DNA of 64,000 nucleotides, from assembly GCF_016862915.1 (NCBI RefSeq), contig NZ_BONW01000025.1, positions 62,001 to 126,000 on the forward strand. Reading direction: 5' to 3'. Below the pieces are notes generated by a model. The model searched no databases. It was not told the origin of the DNA and saw nothing but the letters and a program-made list of their open reading frames with translations. Both the position numbers and the translations under genes were made by a program. Of the stretch, positions 7,747 to 16,637 are shown in pieces (position 1 is the stretch's first letter; each line of letters begins with the position of its first letter). The DNA is from Plantactinospora endophytica (lineage in GTDB: Bacteria > Actinomycetota > Actinomycetes > Mycobacteriales > Micromonosporaceae).

Positions 7747-8979
7747 TCATATTCCGACTCCCATGTGCTCAGCCAACTCCGCAATCGGCGCGGGCGGCGC
7801 ACCCCGTGTGCGACGAAGCACGTTCGACATCACCTCGTGCGCGATCGGCCGGCACCGGATCTCGGACGGGGCCAGCCGGTCGCCGTCGACCAGGGCCTCG
7901 CCGGCCCGGTCCAGGTCGCCGATCTGGGCGAAGCCACGGGCCAGGTCGAGCATGTGGTGCGCCCGCCGCTCCGGCAGCATCGCGTTGAAGCCGTCCCGGC
8001 GCATGATCGTCTGCTCGTGGGTGCTGACCGCGTTCCCGCCCTCGCCGAGCTCCACCAGCGCCGCCGCACGGTGCAACTCCAGGTTCGTCGGGCCGAAGCT
8101 GGTCCAGTAGTGGTTCTGGTCGCCGCCCAGCCGGCCGGCCGCCCCCTCGGCCTCGTTGACCAGGTCCTTGACCGTGTTGTTGTCGCCCATCCGGGCCGCC
8201 GCCATCGCCCCCTGCAACAGCAGCATTCCGTAGACGGAGAGCCGGTCCGGGGTGGCCGGGTTGGCACCGCCGGGTGCGAGCCGGTTGGCCACGCTCACGT
8301 TGACCTCCAGCGCCGGCCTGGCCCGGCCGAGCGCGAGCAGGGCGTTGCCGACCCGGTAGGTGGCCACCCCGGCCAGCAAGGGGTCGTCAGCCCGCTGGGA
8401 GACCGCCATCGAGCGGTCGGCGGCGAGCCAGGCCAACTCGTACTCGCCGAGCTTGCGCAGCGCCGACGAGGCGATCTGGTAGACCTGCCCGAGCAGGTGC
8501 GCCGCCTTCCCCGCCTCCTCGCCGCCGGACAGGCTGTCCAGCGCCTGGGCGTCCCGCAGCAGCTTCGGCAGCGCCCGGGTCAGTACGCCGTACCGGGCGT
8601 ACTGGTAGGTGAGCCAGGCGTGGTTCACCGACTTGGTCATCTCGGCCAGGGACGGCGGATGCGGCGCGGTGGCGAAGAACGAACTCATCGAGTCGTACCG
8701 TTCGAGGGCCGACCGGATCTCGTCGACCTCCACCTCGTCGATGCAGGTGAGCCCGTCGGCCCGGCGTTCGGGTGCCTTGCCGAGCAGAAGTTGGGCGTCG
8801 AGCTGGAGTACGTCGGCGATCTCGTACAGCACCGAGAACTTGTCCAGTCGGCGTACGCCTCGTTCGACCTTGTCGACCCAGCTCTTCGACTTTCCGAGCC
8901 GATCGGCGAAGACCTGCTGCGACATTTTGCGGCGACCGCGCCAGTAGGCGACGCGACGCCCGATCGGCAGTTCGTCCAC
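7747..8979 (-). CDS. XRE-family regulator with TPR-like C-terminal region
   Basis: About 410 residues. An N-terminal helix-turn-helix occupies residues 7-62 (GRRVAYWRGRRKMSQQVFADRLGKS then a recognition helix KSWVDKVERG). The rest is an alpha-helical region of tetratricopeptide type (for example YQIASSALRKLGEYELAWLAADRSM and RVGNALLALGRARPALEV), the layout of actinobacterial regulators that bind a peptide or small signal through the helical part. GTG 8979 is chosen because AAAGGAGGG lies eight bases upstream; the 25 extra codons of the longest frame look like untranslated leader. It probably regulates the flavoprotein gene behind it and perhaps the divergent gene at 9220, with which it shares a 240-bp promoter region. 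Confidence 0.88.
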   Translation of the reverse strand: MDELPIGRRVAYWRGRRKMSQQVFADRLGKSKSWVDKVERGVRRLDKFSVLYEIADVLQLDAQLLLGKAPERRADGLTCIDEVEVDEIRSALERYDSMSSFFATAPHPPSLAEMTKSVNHAWLTYQYARYGVLTRALPKLLRDAQALDSLSGGEEAGKAAHLLGQVYQIASSALRKLGEYELAWLAADRSMAVSQRADDPLLAGVATYRVGNALLALGRARPALEVNVSVANRLAPGGANPATPDRLSVYGMLLLQGAMAAARMGDNNTVKDLVNEAEGAAGRLGGDQNHYWTSFGPTNLELHRAAALVELGEGGNAVSTHEQTIMRRDGFNAMLPERRAHHMLDLARGFAQIGDLDRAGEALVDGDRLAPSEIRCRPIAHEVMSNVLRRTRGAPPAPIAELAEHMGVGI

Positions 8980-9219
8980 GTCCGGCCCTCCTTTCTGCGT
9001 CGGCGGTCCGGTCAGGGGGGATCCGCGCCGGTGCGGAAACGGGGTGCCACCCACGTCTGCGCTGGTCGCACAGCATGTACGTCAACCCACAGACCGCCGC
9101 TCGTAGCTTTCGATGCGACTTGCGGCTGTCTGCCCGGACAAACGACCGCGTCAGACGCCAGTGACGGGCTTCGACTCGCATTACTGGCCGAGATCGATAA
9201 ATGTAGGGGGTTCACAGAA

Positions 9220-9900
9220 ATGTGGGAGAAAGTCCGTCCACGTTCGGTCCGTTTCGCCCAACTCGACCGAGTCCGGCTGCGCCGGATCGCGGTACGCTAC
9301 GCGGCTCACGGTTGGGACGTCACTCCCGGGGCCTGTCTGGCCCGGCACCGGTTCGTCTGCGGCCGGGCCGGCTGCCCGACGACCGGCTGTCATCCGGCGC
9401 TGGAGCAGTGGGAGCAGAGCGCCACCGCCGACCCGGCCCGGGTCGCCACCTGGTGGCGGCTGCGCCCGCACTCCATCCTGCTGGCCACCGGACGCGCCTT
9501 CGACGTCGTGGAGGTCCCCGCGTACCTCGGCCGGTACGCGCTGGAGCGGGCCCGTCCCCGGCTCTACGGCGCCGTCTCCCGACAGGTCCGCGGGCCGGTC
9601 GCGGCCACCCCCGGCGGCCGGTGGATGTTCCTGGTACGCCCCGGCGAGCCGCTGCGGCCCGAACTCGAGCACAGCCTGTACGTGGTCCGGCACGGGGCCG
9701 GCTCGTGGATCCCGGCTCCGCCGACCCGGCTGCCCGAGGGGACCGTGCGCTGGGTGATGTCACCGGAGGAGGCGCGCTGGCACCTGGCCGACCCGTACGC
9801 CGTCCAGGACCTGCTCGTGGAGGCGCTGGACGCCGTCTCGCCGGCCCTGCCCGAGCCGCTGTTCCCGGCACACCTGCCCGCACCGCGGCGCGGCTACTGA
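9220..9900 (+). CDS. Bifunctional DNA primase/polymerase-like N-terminal domain protein
   Basis: A 226-residue protein resembling the stand-alone prim-pol (DUF/Prim-Pol) proteins of actinomycetes. It has an AVRYAAHGWDVTPGA start of fold at about residues 21-37 and a cysteine/histidine cluster HRFVCGRAGCPTTGCHPA at 40-57. Then come a WWRLRPHSILLATGRAFDVVEVP strand at 74-97, where the V-E-V-P segment sits in the position of the catalytic acidic pair of true prim-pols, and AATPGGRWMFLVRPG near 127-142. The degenerate acidic motif suggests a non-catalytic homologue. ATG 9220 follows AGGGGG with nine-base spacing. Divergent from the XRE regulator. The function of this short version is not known. 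Confidence 0.7.
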   Translation: MWEKVRPRSVRFAQLDRVRLRRIAVRYAAHGWDVTPGACLARHRFVCGRAGCPTTGCHPALEQWEQSATADPARVATWWRLRPHSILLATGRAFDVVEVPAYLGRYALERARPRLYGAVSRQVRGPVAATPGGRWMFLVRPGEPLRPELEHSLYVVRHGAGSWIPAPPTRLPEGTVRWVMSPEEARWHLADPYAVQDLLVEALDAVSPALPEPLFPAHLPAPRRGY

Positions 9901-10163
9901 CGTCCCGGACCGTCCGGGTTGTCCGACCTCCTCGGTCCCGTCCCGGATCGCGCGGTCGGTGAGGTTTCCGCCGTCCTCGCCGACCTGGGCGGTACCGCCG
10001 ACGCCGGCCCCGGAGCCCGCGACGGGCGTACCGGGCCGGTGGGACAGCCGGGGCGCGCGGGCCGCGACCGGGCAGGTAGCAGGGGCACGAGGAGCGTGAG
10101 AGCCGCCTCGGACCGGGTAATCCGGCGCCGGACTGGTTGACGCCTGAGGAAAGGGCCCACGCC

Positions 10164-10418
10164 ATGCTCAGCAAAGAGGATCAGCGCCGGTTTGACGAGA
10201 TCACCCACCAGCTCCGGGTGACCGATCCCGAGTTCGTCGCCCGGCTGGGCGATCGGGGCAAGATGCGCCGCGCTCGGCTGATACTCGTGTTGACCTTCGT
10301 ACTCTGGGCCACCGTGCCGGCCCTGGTCGTACTCGGCGGCTGGTTGGCCGTGGCGATCGCCCCGGCGGTCCTGGTCGCGGCCACCCTGTTGATGTGGCAG
10401 GCCAGGCGGAACCGGTGA
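10164..10418 (+). CDS. DUF3040 small membrane protein
   Basis: An 84-residue protein with an acidic amphipathic N-terminus (LSKEDQRRFDEITHQL, the DUF3040 signature) and two hydrophobic segments at about residues 36-56 and 58-75, ending in QARRNR. The family is widespread in actinobacteria and has no assigned function. ATG 10164 is used because it gives the canonical family N-terminus and a GAGGAAAGGG stretch lies upstream; a TTG nine codons earlier is possible. The 263 bases before it show no gene. Confidence 0.85.
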   Translation: MLSKEDQRRFDEITHQLRVTDPEFVARLGDRGKMRRARLILVLTFVLWATVPALVVLGGWLAVAIAPAVLVAATLLMWQARRNR

Positions 10419-10490
10419 CCCGGCCACGCCGGTGCCACCGTCTGGCAGGCGCGGCGGAACCGTTGGCCCGGCGACGCCGGCGCCACCGTC
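10395..10490. repeat. Imperfect 48-bp duplication spanning the DUF3040 3' end
   Basis: TGGCAGGC at 10395 and again at 10443 begin two 48-base units that match at roughly 40 positions. The first unit contains the last eight codons and the stop of DUF3040; in the second the stop has become TTGG. This is a decayed tandem duplication of the gene tail. Confidence 0.8.
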
Positions 10491-10544
10491 CCGACAGCCG
10501 GACCTGGGTGTCGCGCCGTCCGGGACAGGTCGGTCAGGCCGTGG

Positions 10545-10620
10545 CGTAGGAGCGCTGGTCAGGTCGTAGGAGCGCTGGTCGGGGCGGTCAGGTCCTGGGA
10601 CCGCTGGTCGGGGCGGTCAG
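10545..10620. repeat. Short tandem repeats at the SWIM gene 3' end
   Basis: CGTAGGAGCGCTGGTC occurs at 10545 and 10565, and CGCTGGTCGGGGCGGTCAG at 10573 and 10602. The last copy runs into the stop codon of the leftward SWIM gene. Probably slippage-generated. Confidence 0.75.
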
Positions 10621-11597
10621 TCCTGGTCCGCGCCGAACCGCTGGTAGGCGCGACGGAGCCGCTCGGTGAGGCCCGGTCCGCCGATCGCCGCGCCCGGCGG
10701 ACCGAGCTGACGCAGCACCAGTTCCGGTTCGGTCGCCAGGGTCGGCGCCCGGGACGGCAGCGGCACCGGGGCGACCCAGAACCGGTCGACCGTTCCGGCC
10801 AGTGGCTCGTCGGTCAGGTCGGCGAGGGCCAGCCCGGCACCGACCGGCTGCGCCTCGGCCGGCTGCGGCTCGACCGTTCCCGGTTGGCCGGCCGACGACC
10901 CGGTGCCGTCGGCGGCCGAGGCGGCGGTACCCGCCCGACGGCGGACCACCGACCGCCGGTTCCGCCCCGTGCCGGTCACCCGTTCGCCCTCCCGGCGGCC
11001 GGGGTCGTCGCCGCCGCGCAGCGCCCGCAGCCGGGCCAGTAGCCGGGTACGGTCCCGTCCCCGCCAGTGCAGCAGTTGGAAGGGGTCCGCGTCGAACGCC
11101 TCGGCGAGCAGGTAGAAGGTGGCGGCCAGGTGCTTGCACGGCACCGCGAAGTCAGGACAGTTGCAGCGCTGGGTCAGCTCGTCGACGTCGGCCGGGAACA
11201 GCGGCGCGCCCGCCTCGGCGAAGACCGCCTCCAGTTCCGGCGGTACGTCACCGGCCAGCAGCCGCGCGCTGAACAGCGCCTGCGCGGCGAGCAGTCGTTC
11301 GATCCGGCTCCAGACCGGTTCGGGAAACGGTCGGAACCGGATCGACACCTGGTAGGGCTGCGGTCGGGAGCCCTGCACCACGGCGGTCACCTCGCCCGGC
11401 GCCACGTCCAGCGAGAGCACCTGCCCGGCGCGGGCGTACGAGCGGCCCCGGGTGAGCCGGGTGCCCAACGCGAAGGACTCCAGTACGTCGAGGAAGCGCC
11501 GGGACCACCAGGACTGCCCGATGGCCCCCCGGGCGGTACGCGCCCGCAGCCCGCCGTCGACCTTGCGCGGCCGGCCGTACTCGCGGAAGTCGGTCAT
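10617..11597 (-). CDS. SWIM zinc-finger protein
   Basis: A 326-residue protein with a SWIM zinc finger CNCPDFAVPCKH at about residues 144-155 (CxC ... CxH), a fold thought to bind DNA or protein. The N-terminal part (RGAIGQSWWSRRFLDVLESFALGTRLTRGRSYARAGQV at 24-61) is the usual actinobacterial lead-in. The C-terminal third is a low-complexity Ala/Pro/Gln linker and a short conserved end. It lies 46 bases downstream of a large SNF2 ATPase, the standard genomic partner of SWIM proteins, so the two likely act together on nucleic acid. Start ATG 11597. No biochemical role is established that I know of. Confidence 0.9.
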   Translation of the reverse strand: MTDFREYGRPRKVDGGLRARTARGAIGQSWWSRRFLDVLESFALGTRLTRGRSYARAGQVLSLDVAPGEVTAVVQGSRPQPYQVSIRFRPFPEPVWSRIERLLAAQALFSARLLAGDVPPELEAVFAEAGAPLFPADVDELTQRCNCPDFAVPCKHLAATFYLLAEAFDADPFQLLHWRGRDRTRLLARLRALRGGDDPGRREGERVTGTGRNRRSVVRRRAGTAASAADGTGSSAGQPGTVEPQPAEAQPVGAGLALADLTDEPLAGTVDRFWVAPVPLPSRAPTLATEPELVLRQLGPPGAAIGGPGLTERLRRAYQRFGADQD

Positions 11598-11643
11598 GCC
11601 GGCACTCCCCTACCACCCGTGCCGAACTGCGACGTGTGGGCGC

Positions 11644-14600
11644 TCATTCCACCACCGCCCCGCGCTCCAGGGCGAAGAGTTGACGCAGCTCCGAGGTGGA
11701 CAGTTCGGTCAGCCACTGCTCGCCGTTGCCGACGATCCGGGCGGCCAGCCCGCGCTTCTCGGCGATCATCGCGGCGACCTTCTCCTCCACGGTGCCGGCG
11801 CAGACGAACTTGCGTACCTGCACGGCACGACGCTGACCGATCCGGAACGCCCGGTCGGTGGCCTGGTCCTCGACCGCCGGATTCCACCACCGGTCGACGT
11901 GCACGACGTGGTTGGCGGCGGTCAGGGTCAGCCCGGTGCCGCCGGCCTTGAGGGAGAGGATGAACAGGGCGGGGCCACCCGGTCCGGCGGCCGGGTCCTG
12001 GAAGCGGGCGACCATCGCGTCCCGGTCCGCCTTTCCGACACCGCCGTGCAGGTAGAGCACCTCACGGCCGAACCGGGCGGCGAGGTGCGCCCGGAGCATC
12101 CCGCCGAACTCGGCATACTGGCTGAAGATCAGGGCCTTCTCGCCGGCCGCCAGCACCTCGTCCAGGATCTCCTCCAGCCGGGCCAGCTTGCCGGAGCGGC
12201 CGGGCAGCGCCGAGCCGTCCCGGAGCACCTGGGCGGGGTGGTTGCAGACCTGCTTGAGCCGGGTCATGGTGGCCAGCACCAGCCCGCGCCGCTCGATCCC
12301 GTCACTGGACTCGATCTTCGCCATCATGTCGTCCACCACCGCCTGGTAGAGGGACGCCTGTTCCCGGGTGAGGTTGCAGAGCACCTCCATCTCCAGTTTC
12401 TCCGGCAGGTCCGTGATGATCGACTTGTCGGTCTTCACCCGACGGAGCACGAACGGGCCGGTGATCCGGCGCAGCCGGGCCGCCGCCTCGTCGTCGCCGT
12501 GCCGCTCGATCGGCTCGGCGTACCGCTTCTTGAAGGCGGTGGCGGCGCCCAGCAGGCCCGGGTTGGCGAACTCCATGATCGACCAGAGGTCGGCGAGGCG
12601 GTTCTCCACCGGCGTACCGGTGACCGCCACCCGGTGCCGGGCGGGCAGTGACCGGACGGCGGCGGCCTGCCGGGTCGCGGCGTTCTTGATCGACTGGGCC
12701 TCGTCCACCACGATCCGGTGCCAGTCGACCTCGGCCAGCGCGGCGGCGTCCCGGGCCGCCAGCGAATAGGTGGTGAGCACCAGGTCCGCGTCCCGCACGG
12801 CCGCGACGAACGTCGCCCCACGCGGCCGTTCCGCACCATGGTGTACGTGTACCCGCAGCTCCGGGGCGAACCGGGCCGCCTCGCGCTGCCAGTTGCCGAC
12901 CAGGGACATCGGGCAGACCAGCAGGGTCGGACCGCTGTCGGGCGGGTCACCGGCGAGCAGCGCCAGCATCATGATGGTCTTGCCCAGCCCCATGTCGTCG
13001 GCGAGGATCCCGCCGAGCCCGAGCGACTGGAGGAAGTCCAGCCAGGCCAACCCCCGCTGCTGGTACGGCCGCAGCGTCCCCCGGAAACCCTCCGGTGCGT
13101 CCCGGGGCGTGAGGTGCCGCTCGGCCTGCCCGGCGAGCAGGTCCCCGAGCGGGCCGTCGGCGCTCACCCCGAGCACCGGCAGCGCCTCCGGATCGTCCGG
13201 TGTGGCCAGTCCCAGCCGGAGCAGGTCGCCGACGGTCAGCTCGCCACCGGAGCGCAGCAGTTTCAGCCCGGCGGCGAGCCGCTTCGCGTCCAGCTCCACC
13301 CACTGGCCGCGCAGCCGGACCAGCGGCGTCTTCAGTTTGGCCAGCGCACGCAGCTCGGCGGCGTGCAGCGGCTGGTCGCCGAGGGCCAGCTCCCACCGGT
13401 AGTCGACAAGCGCGTCCATGCCGAGCGCACTGCGCGACGCGACCGTCCCCGGCGCGGTACGCGTCTTCGCCTGCAACCTGGCCCCGAGCCGGGCACCGGG
13501 CCGCTGCCACCAGGACGGCAGCAGCACCCCGAACCCGGCGGCGTGCAGCACCGGCGCACCGTCCCGGAGGAACCGGTGTGCTCCCCCGGTGTCCAGTTCC
13601 AGCGCCTCCGGCGTCGCCGTACGCAGCGCGTCGTCCAGCTCCGGCCAGAGCCGGCTGGCCCGGCCCAACTCGGTCAGCAGGGCCTCCTGGGGCGCCGCCA
13701 GGTGCCGGGCCAACGCCCGCAGGTCGCCCCGGGCCGCCCAGATCCGGTCGGCCCCGACCACCAGGCTCGGCTCGTCGGCCGCCTGGAGAGCGAACTCCAC
13801 CCGCCAGCGCTGCTCGGGGGTCTCGGTGTCGGGGGTCGTGGCATCGGGGACGGTGGCGTCAGGGGCGGCGGTGTCGGCCGGCGCGGGTGGCTCGACGAGC
13901 CGGAAACAGGCCCGTACCGGGCTGCCGGCGGCATCCCGCTGCCAGGCGCGCAGTTCGCGGTCCAACTCGGCGAGGGACTCCGGTGCGGCGGTGAACCCGC
14001 GCTGCCGCCCGGTCAGCCCACGCAACCAGGCCCGTACGGCGGCGTCGGCGGCACCGGCCCGTCCGGCGCCGATCAGGCGTACACCCTCCAGAGCCGTCCG
14101 GGCGGCGGCGTCGGTAAGCGCGTCGAGGGCGTCGGCGACAGTGGCCGACGCCGATCCACCCGGCCCGGCGGCACCCGCACCGCTCGGCTTCGCCGTCGAC
14201 TCGATCGCGTCGTCCGGTGCGGTGATTCCGGGGGCCGGCGGGTCGAGCGCGGCGCGGGCCGCCGGTGGCAGCGCCATGGCCAGCGCGCGGGCCCAGCCGG
14301 CGTCCGCACCGGTCAGCAGGGGTCGCCAGACTGCCCAGGGCGAACCGGTGGAACCGGCCGGGCCGCCTGAACTGTCCGGTCCGGTCGCGGCGGAGAGTCC
14401 GGGCAGGGCACGGCCCCGGTGCACCAGGTCGACCGCGAACTCGGCCAGCCCGGCGAGGGAACGCAGCGAGGCACCGCAAACCGGCTCCGGCGCCCCGTCC
14501 GGCCCCGGACCGGTCGCCGGGTCGCCGGCACCGTCCCGACCGCCGGCCGGGCGCCGCCGGGCAGACCGCCCCCGACCACCGAGCGGCTCCCGACCACCGA

Positions 14601-14973
14601 GCGGCTCACGCTCGGCGAACGCGAGCAGCACCGGCAGCGCATGGTCGGCGTCGTACTCCAGAACCGGCACCCGCCACGAGGTGAGCGCGACCGCACCCCG
14701 GGCCGGCTCGACCGGCTCGGTCCGGACCAGCTCCGCCGAGTCGGCGGGCGCGCCGGCCCGGGTGGGCAGGGCCAGCAGGGCGGTACCGGTGGTCGCCTTG
14801 GCCGCGAGGTCGCCGAGCGCGCCGGCCAGCACGGGATGTCCGGCCGCGAACGGGTGCGGCCGGTGCCGGGGCGGGCGGCCGGGGCGGCGGGGTGGCCGGG
14901 CGGGCAGCGTGGAGTCCTCTCCCCACACCGCGAGCCGACCACCGGTCAGCCACACGGCGTGGACGACCAGCAC
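11644..14973 (-). CDS. SNF2-family DEAD/DEAH helicase-like ATPase
   Basis: A 1109-residue Swi2/Snf2-type DNA translocase. The N-terminal ~550 residues hold a poorly conserved, Ala/Pro-rich region including the SNF2-associated bacterial domain. The ATPase core begins near residue 620: RPYQQRGLAWLDFL, Walker A DDMGLGKT near 660, the DEAQ box (VVDEAQSIKNA) near 757, and helicase C motifs including ALIFSQYAEF near 950 and DRAFRIGQRRAVQV near 1040. The GTG start at 14973 is preceded by AGAGAGGA. Together with the downstream SWIM gene it forms a conserved actinobacterial pair, probably for DNA or nucleoprotein remodelling. Family assignment is certain; the process it serves is not. Confidence 0.93.
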   Translation of the reverse strand: MLVVHAVWLTGGRLAVWGEDSTLPARPPRRPGRPPRHRPHPFAAGHPVLAGALGDLAAKATTGTALLALPTRAGAPADSAELVRTEPVEPARGAVALTSWRVPVLEYDADHALPVLLAFAEREPLGGREPLGGRGRSARRRPAGGRDGAGDPATGPGPDGAPEPVCGASLRSLAGLAEFAVDLVHRGRALPGLSAATGPDSSGGPAGSTGSPWAVWRPLLTGADAGWARALAMALPPAARAALDPPAPGITAPDDAIESTAKPSGAGAAGPGGSASATVADALDALTDAAARTALEGVRLIGAGRAGAADAAVRAWLRGLTGRQRGFTAAPESLAELDRELRAWQRDAAGSPVRACFRLVEPPAPADTAAPDATVPDATTPDTETPEQRWRVEFALQAADEPSLVVGADRIWAARGDLRALARHLAAPQEALLTELGRASRLWPELDDALRTATPEALELDTGGAHRFLRDGAPVLHAAGFGVLLPSWWQRPGARLGARLQAKTRTAPGTVASRSALGMDALVDYRWELALGDQPLHAAELRALAKLKTPLVRLRGQWVELDAKRLAAGLKLLRSGGELTVGDLLRLGLATPDDPEALPVLGVSADGPLGDLLAGQAERHLTPRDAPEGFRGTLRPYQQRGLAWLDFLQSLGLGGILADDMGLGKTIMMLALLAGDPPDSGPTLLVCPMSLVGNWQREAARFAPELRVHVHHGAERPRGATFVAAVRDADLVLTTYSLAARDAAALAEVDWHRIVVDEAQSIKNAATRQAAAVRSLPARHRVAVTGTPVENRLADLWSIMEFANPGLLGAATAFKKRYAEPIERHGDDEAAARLRRITGPFVLRRVKTDKSIITDLPEKLEMEVLCNLTREQASLYQAVVDDMMAKIESSDGIERRGLVLATMTRLKQVCNHPAQVLRDGSALPGRSGKLARLEEILDEVLAAGEKALIFSQYAEFGGMLRAHLAARFGREVLYLHGGVGKADRDAMVARFQDPAAGPGGPALFILSLKAGGTGLTLTAANHVVHVDRWWNPAVEDQATDRAFRIGQRRAVQVRKFVCAGTVEEKVAAMIAEKRGLAARIVGNGEQWLTELSTSELRQLFALERGAVVE

Positions 14974-15283
14974 GGAAGATCCTCTCTCGGCGACGGGTCA
15001 GCGGACGGATCCCTTTCTAACACCCCGCCGGCCCGCCGCCGCCCGGCCCTCGCCGGTACGGCCTCCGGCATCGGGGACGGGCGGGGAAAGGTGGGCACCG
15101 CTGTCCGTCCGGTGGTAGTTCCACGGCAGGTCGGGGCGGGGCTGCCGGCACCGAATGGAGGTTCGTGGCGATTTTCGGCCTTAACCCAGTCACCAATCGA
15201 ACACTTCCGTGCTGCGGGCCGCACTAACGGACAAGATGACGATAGGCGTGGATGCGTCGGCATCACGAGGCGAGGCGGTGGCC
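14974..15283. other. Intergenic region without a recognised gene
   Basis: About 310 bases between the divergent SNF2 gene and the small zinc-ribbon gene. It should contain the promoter of each. A slightly AT-richer patch at 15170-15215 (TTTTCGGCCTTAACCCAG) could hold one. No RNA or protein gene is apparent. Confidence 0.4.
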
Positions 15284-15607
15284 ATGGACTTCCCGATCGT
15301 GAAGCGGGCCACGCCAGGGCGCTACCTGCTGCGCGGGCTGCTCCGCTGCGGTCCCTGCGACGAGTTGCTGATCCCGTCCTTCTCGTCGAGCGGGCGCCGC
15401 TACTACGGCTGCCCCCGACGGCAGTGCCCCCGGCCCTGGATACCGGCCGAGCAGGCCGAGCAGGCCGTCTGGGCACACGTCACGTCGACGTACGGAGAGG
15501 CGACCCGGGACGTTCCGCCCGACCAGCGGCAGGCGCTGCTGGCCGGCGTGCTGATCTGGGTCAGCATCGGGGTGCAGCTCGCCGACCTGCACTACCACTG
15601 GCGGTGA
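15284..15607 (+). CDS. Small zinc-ribbon protein, serine-recombinase-derived
   Basis: A 107-residue protein. LLRGLLRCGPCDELLIPSF then RYYGCPRRQCPRPWI matches the recombinase zinc beta-ribbon of large serine recombinases, with CxxC at about residues 23-26 and a CxxxxC pair at about 45-50. The following AEQAEQAVWAHV helix is also typical of those proteins. No resolvase catalytic domain or recombinase domain is present upstream, so this is either a decayed fragment or a domesticated stand-alone ribbon. The intact frame and clean ends favour retention. ATG 15284 follows a GAGGCGG stretch; ATG 15236 in the same frame is an alternative. The host role is unknown. Confidence 0.6.
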   Translation: MDFPIVKRATPGRYLLRGLLRCGPCDELLIPSFSSSGRRYYGCPRRQCPRPWIPAEQAEQAVWAHVTSTYGEATRDVPPDQRQALLAGVLIWVSIGVQLADLHYHWR

Positions 15608-15664
15608 CCGGCCGGCTACGGCGATCCGCTGCGCCGGGCGCGTTCCCGGCGGCAGGATGACCAC

Positions 15665-15874
15665 ATGGAGGGCGCCACGGAGATCCCGCTGGTGGGTGGG
15701 GCGGCGGACGGCGGCAGCGTGCTCGTCGACCTCGACGTACACGGCCGGCCGCCGCTGACCCATCATCATCTCGGCGACGGTGGGCTCGCCGGGGCCGAGA
15801 TCTACGAACTGGAGGCGGTACTCGGCGAGGGGCCGCCCTGGCTGTACCGCTGGCGCGGGCCGGCCCCGTCCTGA
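15665..15874 (+). CDS. Hypothetical 69-aa protein
   Basis: Short acidic protein with a VGGAADGGSVLVDLDVHGRPPLTHHH segment and an EIYELEAVLGEGPPWLYRWRG tail; no motif I can name. ATG 15665 has AGGA eight bases upstream and the codon usage matches its neighbours, which supports a real gene. It follows the zinc-ribbon gene by 57 bases on the same strand and converges with DUF4142. Confidence 0.55.
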   Translation: MEGATEIPLVGGAADGGSVLVDLDVHGRPPLTHHHLGDGGLAGAEIYELEAVLGEGPPWLYRWRGPAPS

Positions 15875-15908
15875 GCCGGCCCACGTCCGTCGTCGGGTCG
15901 AAACCCGG

Positions 15909-16637
15909 CTACTTGCCCCGGAACACCCGGACCGTGGCGACACCGCCGAGCGCCAGCGCCCCGAGCAGTACCGCCCAGATCACCGTCGTGTTCAGCCCGG
16001 TGCCGAACTCCGCGTTCGCCTTGGCGTTGGCCGAGAGCGACGCGTCCTGCGGGGCGGGTACCACCACCGGGGGAAGTTCGGCGTACCGGACCAGGCCGGT
16101 GCTCTCCAGCAGGGTCATGTGCGTCTGGACGAAGCCGTTCGCCTGCTCGGCGAGCGTGCGTACGGTCTCGTTCCGGGTACCGGACCGGACCGCCCCGATC
16201 ACCGGGAAGATCGCACCGTGCGCCGCCCGCAGCCGGTCCACGAAGATCCGGTCGAACCGCGCCCCGGACGCGTTCGTCATCTCGGTGACCCAGCCCTTCT
16301 GCTGGGCGGTCGCCTCTGCCGGCAACTGGACACCGAGCTTGTTGGCCGCCTCGACGGTGAGCTGGTCCAGCTCCACGTGCTGCTTGGCGATCTCCGCGCC
16401 GACCTCCCGGACCCGCTGGCTGGCGCCCTTCTCGGCCGCCATCTGCCCGGCCGGCATCTCCCAGAGCCCGGCCAGCCGGACACCGCTCAGCAGCGCCATG
16501 TCGGCGGCGCCGAGCTGGGTCGGCCCGGCCGGTGCGGCCATCGCCGCCCCGGGCAGCACGAGCAGCCCGACTACCAGGCCAGCCAGCAGAGCAGACGTCC
16601 GGCGCATTGCCTTTACCGCAGATCGGGCCGTGGCCAC
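15909..16637 (-). CDS. DUF4142 secreted, membrane-anchored protein
   Basis: A 242-residue protein with a signal peptide (RRTSALLAGLVVGLLVLPGAAMA, residues 12-34), a DUF4142 helical domain at about 40-180 (LGAADMALLSGVRLAGLWEMPAG, AEIAKQHVELDQLT, AHGAIFPVIGAVR) and a C-terminal hydrophobic anchor followed by RVFRGK. DUF4142 proteins resemble ferritin-like helical bundles, often annotated as putative outer-surface proteins; no activity is established. GTG 16637 follows GGGAGG with nine-base spacing, which decides the start over the internal ATG ten codons later. Its upstream region is long and repetitive. Confidence 0.85.
   Translation of the reverse strand: MATARSAVKAMRRTSALLAGLVVGLLVLPGAAMAAPAGPTQLGAADMALLSGVRLAGLWEMPAGQMAAEKGASQRVREVGAEIAKQHVELDQLTVEAANKLGVQLPAEATAQQKGWVTEMTNASGARFDRIFVDRLRAAHGAIFPVIGAVRSGTRNETVRTLAEQANGFVQTHMTLLESTGLVRYAELPPVVVPAPQDASLSANAKANAEFGTGLNTTVIWAVLLGALALGGVATVRVFRGK

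Noticed and set aside
9220-9900. Mobile-element replication primase
   Set aside because: No integrase, excisionase, attachment site or other plasmid/phage gene lies close; the catalytic pair looks degenerate.
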